From positions 5,324,541 through 5,388,540 of the forward strand of contig JAMKCF010000022.1 in assembly GCA_023634235.1 (NCBI GenBank): a stretch of 64,000 bases of DNA. The letters are read 5' to 3'. Position 1 is the first letter of the stretch, and each line of letters begins with the position of its first letter. This DNA is from Pisaster brevispinus (Eukaryota; Echinodermata; Asteroidea; Forcipulatida; Asteriidae). Positions 27,541 to 40,200 of this stretch are shown in pieces. A program made the translations under genes and the position numbers. The notes beneath the pieces were generated by a model. It had not been told where the DNA came from, did no database searches, and was given only the letters and a program-made list of their open reading frames with translations.

Positions 27541-29248
27541 TTTAATTTGTTATCTGAAATACTTCATTCCTAATTAAACCACTGAATTGTAAGATTAAAC
27601 AAAGCCCATGACTTCATTAAATCTTATTACCTCTATGATTAAACTGTCCTCAATTAACCTGCAAGATACTGCAGTAAACAGGAACTTGAAGCATTTGAGA
27701 GTAGAGGTAACGACCAATTAGCTCACACCAGGAACCAAGATAGACCAGCTAACCTTCCCTAGACAGGCACACGCCACCAATTAATAGTCACCCCCAGCTT
27801 AAAAGTACTTGGGAACTTCATGACAGACAGCCTGTAATGTAATGAGTCTTCCATCAAGACTACTGCTACTGTACTCCTGCTGTATTGCCATACAATAGCA
27901 GAATTTGTGTGGAGTAATTTCCTTAGCCCCAGGGAGGGACTTGGTGGCAGTCAGTAGACTGATGAAGGAGATTGGAGACCAATGTCAGTGAGGACCTCCA
28001 ATTGCACCTTGGCCATCTTTCTTACTGATTGATAGTTCCTTTGCTCTTACCAGTTTCTCTCTGTACTTTTATCTGACTAAAGTAAATTCCAATGGCTGAC
28101 TTTGTCGGCCAAATGACATTTACATTGATCTACATGAAGCACCAGTTTCACCAAACGACATCATTTGAAGTTAAATGTTAGAATGTGTGATAATGCCAAC
28201 TAATGACAATAAGCCTAAGGTTGTTCCTTCTTGGTTTTGAACACAGATGTTGGAGATTTCTACGTAACAGTAATTTCAGTTCCTATGGGTTTACACTCAA
28301 TGTTCAATCCTAATGAAATAAACGCTACTGATAGATCTTTGTCCGTGAACAATTCACCATGACATGGTCAAAGTAGTCAAACCAGATAGAGATAGAACTA
28401 TTAGCAAACAGTGATCCTATATCATAGACATGTTCCTGTGACCCACTACAGAACCACCGATACCAATCATTGTCTTTGCAGTAACACATGAAATAACTTC
28501 TCATCTCTCATACTACTTAAATTGAGGCAGACAAGGCTGTATTAGGTTGAACCACAACTCTCTAGTTTCAATGCCTGGACTAAATTGGAAAGTTGATTGG
28601 AAAACTGCGGGTAGTGGGCCTAATCTTTGGACTGGCTAAGAGTATGCCATAAACAACATAGCTGCACTTTGATGGGTTAAGCAGAACTCACTACTAGCAA
28701 TACACTATTTGTTTTATGCCCCCATCTGATGCAGATATTGTGTACTCACTTTCAGCTATCATTTTCAAATCCTTTAAACATGGTAAAGCTCTCTTAATAC
28801 AGCTAGAACTATATTATACAAGACAAGTGAAAAATCAGTTTAATGTAAACATAGTCCATTTAATTATATAATTCACTTGCCATCACAGTAGGATAATTAA
28901 CTGTTGAAAAAGAATGCCTTACTTGAAACAAATTATGATAGTCTTTGTAAAAATGAGATTTCGTTCTGCAACATTTAGCTAAAAGTACTAACTGGCTGGT
29001 TAGAGCTTGTGCTGAAATTGTTCTTTGGTTTGTATAGCTACGGCTCTTTATTTGACGTGACTGAAGAATTAGCCAATGGGCCATGTATTGATGCCTTCAG
29101 ATATTTTACGCACTCGCAATTTGAAGGGTGTGCACAACATTGGTGAGGTTGAAAACATGAATGCTCACAGACATGAATGCTCACAGACATGGTATACAGA
29201 TGGTCATGGTGGAACACTATTCTTGAAAACATTGTTGCCCGAAATAAG

Positions 29249-29402
29249 GCCCGGAATTACACAGAGGCAATGGCCTCTGTTGCCCCTAGTCTTGGCCTTG
29301 TGCCCCTTCAAAACTTTCCCATAGACTTTCAGATTTCCCAATGAAAGTGCCCTTTGCTAAATTAGAATGGCCTTGCCCTCTCAAAGATGAAATTCCAGCT
29401 AG
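29249..29402 (+). repeat. interspersed repeat A, copy 1
   Basis: Shares with 34977-35141 (inverted) and 44872-44990 the ordered blocks GGAATTACACAGAGG, GGCCTCTGTTGCCCC, TCTTGGCCTTGTGCCCCTTC, CCATAGA, AGTGCCCTTTGC and CTTGCCCTCTCAA. Ends GGAATT and AATTCC are inverted. No coding capacity. Confidence 0.85.
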
Positions 29403-29411
29403 GGCATTGCT

Positions 29412-29555
29412 ACAGTTTTTAAGAAATGAGCAAAACAATTAGGTCTGATCTCGGAAGTCCAAAACTTTGACGTTTGGGGGTTTCTTCCACTATTGTCGTG
29501 TGACTCCAATGTACGATTGAGCTAAAACTTTCACAGGTTTGTTATTTAACCCAAA
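29412..29555 (+). repeat. interspersed repeat B, uninterrupted copy
   Basis: Matches 37800-38300 apart from the transposon there: TTTTTAAGAAATGAGCAAAA, GTGTGACTCCAATGTACGAT, GAGCTAAAACTTTCACAGG. It serves as the empty-site reference. It directly follows a copy of repeat A. Confidence 0.7.
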
Positions 29556-29769
29556 CCCCCATTAGGGTCTCTCTACATAGCCTGCCAAATACAACAGAAT
29601 GCAACACAGTTGAAATGAGAAACATGCCATATGCAACAAAATGCAACAAGGGATATTGTTGCATTGTGCAGGCATGCTGTTTGGGAAAGGACTGAGCAAG
29701 GGTGTTTGCCCTGCCAAATGCAATAGTATGCACATGTGTAGTGGTGACTTGTAACTGTTAACTGTTATT

Positions 29770-29845
29770 ATACAGCGCCATGAGCGTCATGCCTGACGGA
29801 CCTGTGCGCTCTATAAGAGGCCACTATTATTATTATTATTTTGAA
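29770..29845 (+). repeat. SINE/LINE 3' tail with (ATT)n
   Basis: CAGCGCCATGAGCGTCATGC, GTGCGCTCTATAAGAGGCC, then (ATT)5. A GCGCTATATAA-like end followed by a short tandem repeat is typical of SINE and L2-type 3' ends. The head of the element is not recognisable. Confidence 0.6.
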
Positions 29846-31767
29846 TATGATTTGAATTATGATTCTTACCTAATATTACATCATACTTCTCAATACTTTT
29901 CCCATAAAAAATATTTTGAAATACCCATTATAAGTTGTTCAGATACAATAGAAGCACCCAAACCTATATGAAGTCACTTCACTGCTGAATGCAACAAATT
30001 CAGTCACAAAATGACATCTGAGTTGACTGCCAAATGCAACAGATCACAACAACTATTACCATTTGGTGCATATTTAGCATGGTTAGGGTTAATGTATATG
30101 TTGGGTTACATAGAGTGTTGTAACTGGTCTTTGGCAAACACTGATGTTGACCATGTGCTATATTCAGCAACCTTATGATTTAAAACAGCAGGCAGGAATG
30201 ATGAACAGCTACTGGTGCCACATCACTCTTGAGACACCCTGAGTAGGTAGAACCAAGCACCCAGTCATCAACCCATGAAGAAAACAACTATTCATAAAGT
30301 CATATACATGTAGCTCTACCTGGGTGTGATTGCTGACTGCCCCTGGCAGGGTGTTCCAATGCCTTGGGGATGTATGGAAAGGAATTTATAATGATGTGTG
30401 TAAACAGCTAGGCCAACTACATTTTCATCACAAACTGACTAATTTCAAACAGTTTTAAGATTGTGTGGACAATGTTTGAGAATTGACAGAATACTTGTAT
30501 ATAGGCCTATAGGGCCTATACACAAGTAAGCCCCCTTTAAAATTGTCCCACCGTTGTCAAAGTAGACTGTAATCAGTACTGCTTTGCCTACAACTTGGGT
30601 AAATCAGCCTATTTTCTATTTACTACTATTTTCAGCCATCTCCTTGAGTGGCCTATTTTATGGCCTTGTGATTGGCAAATTCCCATCATAAAAAAAGTTA
30701 TAAAAAAAAAACTATGTGCAGTGGCCTATTTTGTATTTAAAATTACTTGGTACACAGAATATTTAGTTGATAACCTGTAGAATAGGTCCATGTTATAGAA
30801 TGTCACTGTCAATTGTAAGTGCTTCTATTCAATGCAGTAAAGTTTAAACTAAAGTTTACCACAGTGGTGATATTATTTGCAAGCCATTCTGATCCAATTA
30901 TACACTGTCACCATGAGTCTGCTAACTTTGCATTACAGTTCAAAATTGATCTATTGCTAGTATTTTGAAACAGCTAATAGTTTGTTTTATAATCAGGTTG
31001 TGGCTGAGGGTGGTCCTCCTGCAACACAATGCCCCCCCCCATCCTCCCAAAAGGTTTATTCTTACATTACGAATGAGAAAAGACCGCAGAAATTGCTAAT
31101 TGTGTTGACTACATCTTGTGATTGCTCAATGTAGATTATTAGACCTCATATGCTAGATATCATCTTAACTCCTTCACTCTACTCCAGTTGGTTCTAATCC
31201 TACCTCCAAGGCAAACCATATGTACATCATTTGCCAAGAAAGTCCAATATTGTTCCACCTTGCATACTGTAGAGTGTTATGCATCGTGAGTGTGCTGGAG
31301 TAGTTATGACATCCAGCTGGTTGTAATGCTTCATTGATGTAAGATCAAGGTTGAGGGGGACTTCCGAGGGCTTTAACCCTGCAAGATCTAATGAGCCATA
31401 TCGGCTTGTCAATGGAGAATGAGAATCCTACACTACCTAACCAAGGACCTGACTGGGGCTTAAGTCTATCAGAATGAAAACAATTGATGCATTGTAGGCA
31501 AATTGTTGCAATTGATGAGGTTCCTGTGAAGGGTAGGGTGGATGGGAATGAAAGGGAATCTGATCGGCTGGTAGATCAGTTATACTCCAATATCCCGTAG
31601 GTTCCTGATGCAATCAAACTTTTCTTTAAACCATGATTGATTTGCAAATGGATATGAACTGAATGCCAGCCATTTTTATGGAGCATGCATTTTCAAAGTC
31701 TACATTGTATGTGTAGAAGTGGACCACTTTCAGGGCTTTGTGCTGGCTATGTAGGTGCTGAATGGAA

Positions 31768-31811
31768 GCTGGCTTGGTGCTGGCTTGGTGCTGGCTTGGT
31801 GCTGGCTGGAT
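31768..31811. repeat. 11-bp tandem repeat, 4 units
   Basis: GCTGGCTTGGT repeated at 31768, 31779 and 31790, with a diverged fourth unit (GCTGGCTGGAT) at 31801. Confidence 0.9.
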
Positions 31812-33328
31812 GCTGAGTAGATACTGGCTTACTGTGCACCCTATTCAATGGATATCTGGTAACAAACCAAGAGAATTATGCCTGGCTCTTCAGATACATT
31901 ACTGCTCATAGGCAAACAAAACAAAATTCAACAAAACCTTTTGTTTCTAAGTTTAATCCATTACCTTCAGTCTTATTGTCGATCCCTAAAGCCTAGAAGT
32001 TTTTCCCCAAATCCTACACAAAACTGAACAAAGTAAACTTCATGATGCACTAATGACTGCATCTATTATTTGACCTATAATGACCCCCAAGTATCCCTAG
32101 CAACTGAAGCACAATCATCTTGGCTATTAGTCTCCATCTTGGCCTAGTCTCCGTGACGCCAATGACTCCTAACGACAAACCTAAAAACACTGATATTATG
32201 ACAGATAGCAAATATAAACATACTTGACCTCATCTGACCCCTAGCCTCTATCAAACCCTGAAACTCTTAAGACAATGTTCAGTTGGTTCTGTTGGCAAAT
32301 ATTGCTTCCTTTCTCTCAATCAATGTATACAGACCTCTATGTAGATGCCCCAAGCATGATGTCAAAAACAATCTTGTACCCTTATTTATGAAAAATTACA
32401 GGAAAATTGCACTTAGTTTGAGTCATATTATCTGCTTCATGTTGAATGGTTATCTTTTATTGAATTGGATGTAGCATCAAATCACAGCACCTCAGGCAAT
32501 TACCATTCTAAAAATCACTTTAAACTATTGCAATCCTTTCTTGACAGAAATCTTTAAATCTATGACAAACCTCTTAACATCTGATCCCATGTTTACATGT
32601 TCAGAAAAATATTGCACAAAATCAAACCATCCAAATGATTTGCACTATTAGGCCTAAATAAAAGCTTGTCCAAATTCATTTATCATCATTTTAAAAAAAT
32701 CAAATAGAGGAAAAATGGAAGGTTTCATCCTAACATCCATGGCACAGACCTCCGCCAGTCTCAGCAGGTTTTCCGGTTCTCTTTATCGCCTTTATTTGAA
32801 GGCATTTCCTGCAGCATAGAGTGGGTGAGTATTGTTTTTTGACTGTGTATGACCTTTATGGCAATTAATGCATACTGGCTGACAGGTATAGTGTGTAAAG
32901 ACACATTTATTCAGCATGGGAAGGAGAAGGAATGCCAATGGTGTAACTAATGAAACAAACTAGCCTGTAAATGGGGGTTTACTGTTGAAACATCCTTCCC
33001 AGGTATTGAATACACACTATTTGAATACCACTGTGAACCACAGTTTGGGGATAAAGTCAACACCTTGATGTCGGAGTGCTTTGGAAATTCATTTACTGAA
33101 GTTTATTACCAGTTATAACTTTGTCATATAGTATTTCTAATGAATTTGAGGTTACTGTTCTAGCAGACTCAAGAATGTTTATTAATTGACCAAATTTAAT
33201 TCAATAAATTTTGAATAAATGTCAGGAATAAACTAAGGGATAAAAATGGTTGGCACTGTTTTGAGCATATAACAAGGCAGTTAATTTTCTCAACAAGTAA
33301 ATATTTACATCTTTAAAAGTGCCAAAAT

Positions 33329-33414
33329 TAGTTAATGGCCTGACCCTAGCAGAGTCTTTCTCGACGGCTAAAGAGAAAGACTCAGCTAGGGTCCAAACAT
33401 CAGGCCATCAACTA
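33329..33414. mobile_element. fold-back element (MITE-like hairpin)
   Basis: TAGTTAATGGCCTGA...CCCTAGCAGAGTCTTTCTC faces GAGAAAGACTCAGCTAGGGT...TCAGGCCATCAACTA. The right arm carries about 8 extra bases (CCAAACAT) between the two blocks, so the left arm has an internal deletion. A repeat of this form is, to my memory, widespread in marine invertebrates. Confidence 0.75.
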
Positions 33415-34320
33415 TTTTTTGCATTTATACTGAATAGGTCCATTTGATCAATAAGTAGTTTGCAACAGCTAGTTCTATTTTCTCATCTTTAGAAAGTCTT
33501 ATGTACTTTTTTTTATGATGACATGATCATCAAAATAACAGTTGCACAAAGTCTAGAGGAATGGAATAAGGAAATGTTCTAATGTATTTTCCCACCGACA
33601 GACTCCATCTTTCATTTCAAATGTCTGCCCATCAACCCAAACAAGCTAAAAATAAAGCCTCTAATTTGATCATTACATAGGTATCAAATTCTCTGTCAAG
33701 TACTCAATGCTGATACCCACCCTGTCATATAGTCTACAACGCACATGCTAGTCACATTACAGCATACCACTCACAATTTTCACGCGCTCACTACGTTTCC
33801 AAAATTTCAACAAAATGTCAGCTGTTTCAGCACTAGCCCTCACCTGACATTTCTAACAGTTGTAAACTCAACACTTGAGAGAACCTATGGCAATACAGTG
33901 AGAACCCAATGGCAATACAAAATGTATAACACTATAAGGTATATGCAGAAAAGGACAGCAATGCTAGTAGCATTCAGGTCGGTTATATTTATTTCATAGC
34001 CTTGGGGCTTTCTATCATCTTTCCATTTTTCCATAATTCTGCTTGGCTAAACTTCTGTGTACTACATCCCTAGCATGGTCAAACAGTACACATCACAGTG
34101 CACATTTAACCAAGTACTTAGACAAAAAACTAACAATTAACAACCCATTAATAGGTGATATTATAAGGTACAAACACACAACAACATCCCTTGTGCATGG
34201 TGAAACAACATTCTGTTGTTATTCTTTATGGTAAATGCATACATATTTCCTTTTTTGTGTGTGCACACTTTGTCTTTAACAATAGGTGCTCGACCAGAGC
34301 ACAAGCTTACTCTAACTGGA

Positions 34321-34334
34321 CCCCCCCCCCCCCC
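34321..34334. repeat. C14 homopolymer
   Basis: Fourteen consecutive C, followed by AAATC. Confidence 0.95.
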
Positions 34335-34976
34335 AAATCTAATCCAGACAGATGGGAATACAATTCCTTAGAGAATGGATTTGTAGTGCATTGGAAGGTG
34401 AGCAGTGTCCTGCATCAAACTCAAGAGCTGGTGAACTGATGCCAACATTTCCATTTCAACCCCCTCGCTTCTGCTACAAATCTATTTCCACAGCAAGGCA
34501 CATAAATACTCTGGAAATAGAGCTGTGGATCATGTTAGATCAAGTTAGAAAAGTTTACATTAATTGAATTAATTTCTGAAGCATCTGACATTCCAACAGG
34601 AACAAAGGGAAAATGATAATCAAATGGTAACCAAAAAGTCGCTTGGTTTGGTTGGAGAAAGTCCAAAACACTCTCTCCCCTCCCCCGCCTCCGATAGCAC
34701 CCCTCTAATCTCAATAGTTACTTTCTTACTGCAAGCACTCCTCTGCAAACAACTTGGGAAAACAACTGTATGAACTTTATCAAAGTTTACAATAATAAAC
34801 AGAAAAGCCCCTACACAAATAAATCTTTGAATCAAGTGATAGGTTTGACAGAAATGAGACGACAGAACTGAGAATTTAAAATACATCTAAAAATGTACAG
34901 TTCTGTACAGTTTTTAAATAATTCTGACTACTTCCTCTACCAATAGAGCCTGACACTCTAAGCAATCTTGGTACAA

Positions 34977-35141
34977 GCCTGGAATTTCTTTCTTGAGAGG
35001 GCAAGGCCATTTTCATTTTGCAAAGGGCACTGCCATTGAAAAATCTTTAAGTATATGGGGAACTTTTGAAGGGGCACCAAGGCCAAGACCAGGGGCAACA
35101 GAGACCATGGCCTACGTGGCCTCCATATAATTCCAGCCTTG
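34977..35141 (-). repeat. interspersed repeat A, copy 2 (inverted)
   Basis: Reverse complement of the family at 29249-29402: GAGAGGGCAAGGCCATT, CAAAGGGCACTGCCATT, GAAGGGGCACCAAGGCCAAG, GGGGCAACAGAGACCATGGC. Its ends TGGAATT and AATTCCA are inverted repeats. This is the most complete copy. Confidence 0.85.
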
Positions 35142-37799
35142 TTGGTATATTATACCATGACTAGGTATCCTCACGGATCTTTTCCTTGTCATTTTTGTTA
35201 TAAAAAACATATAAATATAACTCAAAGAATAGTAACTTTGTTGAAGCCTGAGCAAATGTAATGGCAGCCACATGAGTACATACACCTTGCAAGACGCATG
35301 GCAAGGAGTTATGAGCTGACTTATTACTACAGTTTAACATTGAAATAGCTTTCTCACTTTGTTCATGTTGGCCTAAAATGTGATTTAGGATATGTATTAA
35401 TTTAAAAAAAAACTTATCAGATGAATTTAATGTAGTCTTCCAGAATAACTTGTGAGAGTTGAAACAATGTCAGCTAGATTTCTATAAACTGCAAAACCTA
35501 GTAATGTTACTGGAGCTTCCCATTGTGTTTATTATTATAATAAAACACACAACTGACACTTTTTACAGCAATAACATCCATTGTTATCTAACAGCAAACT
35601 CATGTATCAATGCTTCGTGCAGTGGTTAAGAGTCAAAACAACTGGTTTCTGTATCCTAATTCAATCCAGCTCCAGATATAGGTAAAGTAAACACAGATGA
35701 CCAAGCGGAAGTTATGGTAATTATATTTGCTGATAATTAGATCAGGTCTTGCAATAATTAGTGAATTATATCATGGAGCAATTAGCCAACACAGAATTAC
35801 TCCCAACAGACATTAACTGTAACATTTTTTCCCCATCCATTTTTGAGCTGATTTTTTTTCATCACAATTAAATATGATTTTAACAATACTTAGTCCCTTT
35901 CCTTAACGTTGGCGACTTAAGACGACCAAGCTTGCACCAAAAAAGCATTCAAGCCTGAGCACAAAGGCCATTTGTAATAAAGTTGTAGTTTTGTCCATGT
36001 TCACCCTCCATACCCAAGCTTACCATCATTGGAAAGAAAAAGATCAGATCTTTCTAATGATGGTTAAATAAAATGGGGTTGCTATGATGCAATCTCTTCA
36101 AATTGGAGTTGAAAGATCCAAAATGCCAAACACCTACAGAGCGTCGTATGGTTGTGTACAAAAAAGTGTTTGAGATTACAGATCACATTGAGAAAAGAAA
36201 GACAAAGAACTTTGGTATTTATTGATTTATTGGTTGATTTTTGGATTATATGCAAGGGAATTCAATAGGTAAGAACATTTTAGCTACTTATTTTGCTGTA
36301 AAATAATATCTTCAAGGAGATAATAGACTTTGTAATAATGGCCTTTCAACAACAGCTTTCTGTTGTGTAAAAATTGTGTGCTTCATGCTTGAGTGATCCA
36401 ACAATGCGGTCACCAGCAGTTGCTCATGTCTAAACAATTTGGTAGCAAAAGGGTTACTTAAGACTTTCATATTAAAAAAATACAAATTATGAGCATTGAG
36501 ACAAAGTAGGCATTATACCTATGTATGTGAACTTCACTGCACATGTTTACCATGTTCCTTTTATTCAGAGATTTGTACAAGGCAAAAGTTCACCAAACTA
36601 GAACTCAGTAATCATTTCCATCTCTTTGTCTCCACCAAATATTATTCAAATAAGAAAGAAGAAAGCAATCAATATGTGGTGGGCGAAGAGACTGACAGCA
36701 GACTAAAGTAATGTTCCTTGGACTTGCAGGACTTATACAATGTTAACCCTAACCAGCGACCTTTGCATTCCACAACCATTCACAAACAGCTGTAAAGGGC
36801 CCAGGCATAGGGCTTGCCAGGCACTGGGTGCAGCACTTCAGTCGCGTGCCACTGATTGGGGGTCGCATGCGCATAGTCTACCAAATTAAAGGGCACTACA
36901 ACCTGCTAGTTACTTAAATCTCTAGTCTAATAATAAACCGTCTTTACTTTAACAAGAAAGCCTGTATCTTAACAATTAATAGATGATCTTAGAGTTAATG
37001 TAGTACCATGTTTTAAACTTGATGCAGTTGGTAAGACTGGCAAGAAATATACAATTTGTAACATTTCTGGTTGTGTAGCAATTTCTAGAGCAGTCTGGAT
37101 TGGATGGGTTCCTTTATGACTGTTGAGATGAGATGAGTGATGATGAGGGGTAAGACTGAGCAGACAAATAAACTCTATATTGTACAGGATCTTTGATATC
37201 ACACTATGACAGTCATTTAAGAAGTGTGGATGGAAAACCACAAGGTTTTATATCACACAATTTCAGATTGAATTAGTACCATGTGTATGTTCAGACTAAG
37301 CTGCAACCTTGATATTTATTACAATGATGCCTTTTGTAATACCAAAACTGATGCCTTCTTCTAGTTGAAGTTACCACAACATACAATACCTGCTTTTTAT
37401 TATGCTAGGACAGTGAAAGAGTTTACTTTATGTTTTTTCTTTCAATGTGATTGAAGTATCATATTCCTATGAGTCAAATTGGTTGACCAGTCATCTCTGA
37501 ATATTGAACTAAAACCTTCCAATGATTTGCCTACTACAGCTTCCACCAGGGACAAGTGTTGCCACAATCTCCAAATTATTGTCATCAGATATACTTGACA
37601 CTTCACATTGAGCAACATTGTATTGTACCTAGATTACCTGGACTTATGGTGTGTCTGTCATCATTAAGGTTTCCATGGAAATAAAGCAATCTAAGAGTGT
37701 ACAAATTGAAAGCACTTGAGTTAGGGTGTGCATAGCATTGGCAAAATTAAAAATAAAGATAATCATGGTAGACAACTTCCCTTAAATTTGTTTTGCCTG

Positions 37800-38340
37800 A
37801 AATGTAATAGTTTTTGAGAAATGAATAAAACAATCAATTTTAATTTCACAACTCTGATATTTGATGTTTGAAAACAGTGAAATGAGAGGGTTTTTCACTA
37901 TTTTCCTGTGACCAGGGATGTGATAGGCTGTTGAGAAAAAAACCTGAACTCTGAGCGCAAAGAGCGAAAGCATGCGAGCTCGAAAACTTGCGAGCATGAA
38001 GCCCAATATTAAAATTTATCTTTGGTTTTAAAAGCCCTACTCTGCAATCTGGGGCGTTATTATATGGTTTTATCTTCATTTTTTATGTATTTGATCTTTG
38101 AAAAAAAATTAATAAAACAAATAAAATAAAACAAATAAAAGTATGAAAAAAATTGGGGAAAAAAAGAGGAAAAAAGGGGGAATTTCTTTTTTTAGGGCAA
38201 AAAACCCCCCGGAATTCCGGTTAAAAACGGAGAAATCACATCCCTGTGTGACTCCAATGACCGATTGAGCTCAAACTTTCCCAGGTTTGTAAGTTCATGT
38301 AAATGTTGGCGCACACAAAGTGTGAATACTGGTCTTTGAC
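37800..38340 (+). repeat. interspersed repeat B, split by nested transposon
   Basis: The flanks of the 334-bp transposon join into one repeat related to 29412-29550. The left part has TTTTTGAGAAATGA and AAAACAAT. The right part has TGTGACTCCAATG and GATTGAGCT, then AAACTTTC and CAGGTTTGT. The tail reads ACTGGTCTTTGACAATTACC (38329 onward). I recall this kind of repeat as common in echinoderm genomic DNA. Confidence 0.75.
37913..38246. mobile_element. 334-bp non-autonomous DNA transposon with perfect TIRs and TSD
   Basis: Seen: CAGGGATGTGAT at 37913-37924 and its exact reverse complement ATCACATCCCTG at 38235-38246. The direct repeat TGTGAC flanks it at 37907-37912 and 38247-38252. It is inserted into a repeat whose uninterrupted relative lies at 29412-29550, where GTGTGACTCCAATG is continuous. 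The interior has an AT-rich region with AAATAAAACAAATAAAA, an A/G-rich block and GGAATTCCGG near the right end. It has no coding capacity. The superfamily is unclear; a 6-bp duplication with a CAGGG start does not settle it. Confidence 0.88.
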
Positions 38341-40112
38341 AATTACCAATGTAGGCTACATGCTTTGAAAACTAAATTATTATATATTAATCTTTCTTAA
38401 GAAATGACACTACAGATGTTAAAGGACACTGATTGAACTATTGATTAATTACACCACAGGACCTAACACATTGCACAACTCATACTGATATTTCATTATG
38501 TTACCACAGCCCTCTCCATGGGTTCATATCTTACATCTTTTCCTTGAAACGAACACCACAAATGTTTGAATTCAAAGCAAGGAGGTAAGAAGGAAGGATC
38601 CTTGCGCTAGTCTGCAGTTATAATATGACCTAGCCAGGGCATCCACCCAAAACCAACATGACCTTTGCCCTGTGGTGTCTCAATATTGATGATATGTTTC
38701 TTGGCCTACATACATCATTTAATAATAACATGAATTTAAAGGGCATGTACATGTAGCACATATGATTCTGTGCAGGAGACACTTCATTTTCAAGTGAATT
38801 GAAACATCTCAAGTACACATGTACTGATATTCAATGTTGTTCACAAACAAAATCAGATTATCCAACTATACTACATGAACATACATTGTGCTACCTTAAA
38901 TAAAACTAGTCGTTCCCCGAGTTCCACCAATGTGTTATTTGGACTATTTTATCCTGTCAGTGATTGCCCAAACTAGCATGGCATTGTTGAGCCAGCAGAC
39001 TTGAGTAAGTTTGTACGGATGATAGAATCTGTCTTACCCATCCATACACCCACTCAATCCCAATCTAGGCCAAGCATCTTTTACTTGCATCCACTCACTA
39101 CACACTAATCTTTAGGATACTACAAATATTGCAGTTCAGATAGGTCTCTTGGTGTACAACAGATGTGTTTCTAGGCTAATTGGCTAGTATGTTTTGATGA
39201 TACGGTGATCTGGTGCACATTTGTTCACATTCAAGCCATCTACACACTCATGCTTGCCCTCTCTAACCCCATCATGCTTTGTGAAAACCTGTCTTCATGT
39301 TGAAATCAAGTCTATTTACTGTACACGTACAGTACGTACATGTTTACCAGTATGCAGGCCCAGTAGCTTCCATCAGTCAATTTTGAATACATACTGTTAT
39401 ACATTCGTTATGTGAAATGTATGCAAGTTATTCATAATCCTAAAAGGTTTTAAGCAAAATGTAACTTGGGTAAGTGTTCAAAAAAGTCATCTTTTTTATA
39501 AGTTTGTCTGAAGTTTTAGTAAGACTGGTATGAAGCAGTAAGAGCCTGAATGGTAAAGAATGGTTTGATGTTACATTGTGCATACACTATGATACGTGTT
39601 CATACCTGTACATTATTTCCTGGAAGATACCAGCACAAACCAATGGTACTCAGAAAGTGTTTTACAATTAAAAGGCAATCAAGTATAACAGGATATGTGG
39701 GCACCAGGCCAGCCAGTAATGGAGGCATCCATCTCAAAAATACCCCTTTTTAATGATCAAATTTACCTACATGAAAGTTAATGAAAGTGAATGATGAAGT
39801 TTGGTAAATATTAAGTAAGCAATCATGAAGTATGCCATACAACATGTCTTGTTTATAGAGCAATACAGTTCCATAAATATGGAGCAACTGATTAGCATAA
39901 CTTGCAGTTTGATTCTATAAAATACAACAGAAAACATAAACACTAGAATGTCAGCTTGTGACCAACCATTTTGTCTTATTTGTGGGTAATGTTAATGTAG
40001 GCTGCCATATCAATACCATCTATGGTAGTTAACATTCACCTTTTCATTCCTGGCATCAAGAATAAAGAAGTCGATGCAGCTTTTAAAATTTTATTTCCCA
40101 AATAATTGGAGT

Positions 40113-40200
40113 ACTGTCAAGACAGAGCGGTCTAGTGTACCAGACTCAAGTTCTGGTGCTGTCTGAATGTGGGTTCAAGTCCTGGTCACGGCACTTGGCA
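40113..40200 (+). repeat. tRNA-Leu(CAA)-derived SINE head
   Basis: Resembles a class II tRNA-Leu: GAGCGGTCTA as A-box region, a perfect 5-bp anticodon stem CCAGA/TCTGG enclosing CTCAAGT with anticodon CAA, and GGGTTCAAGTCC as B box. The T stem and 3' acceptor end do not pair, so it is not a working tRNA gene. It most likely is the head of a decayed SINE. Confidence 0.7.

Noticed and set aside
28765..28775. Short ATG (MIAE) before donor GAAA|GTGAGT in phase 1, a possible alternative MRTF start
   Set aside because: Four codons are far too little evidence, with no promoter-like context.
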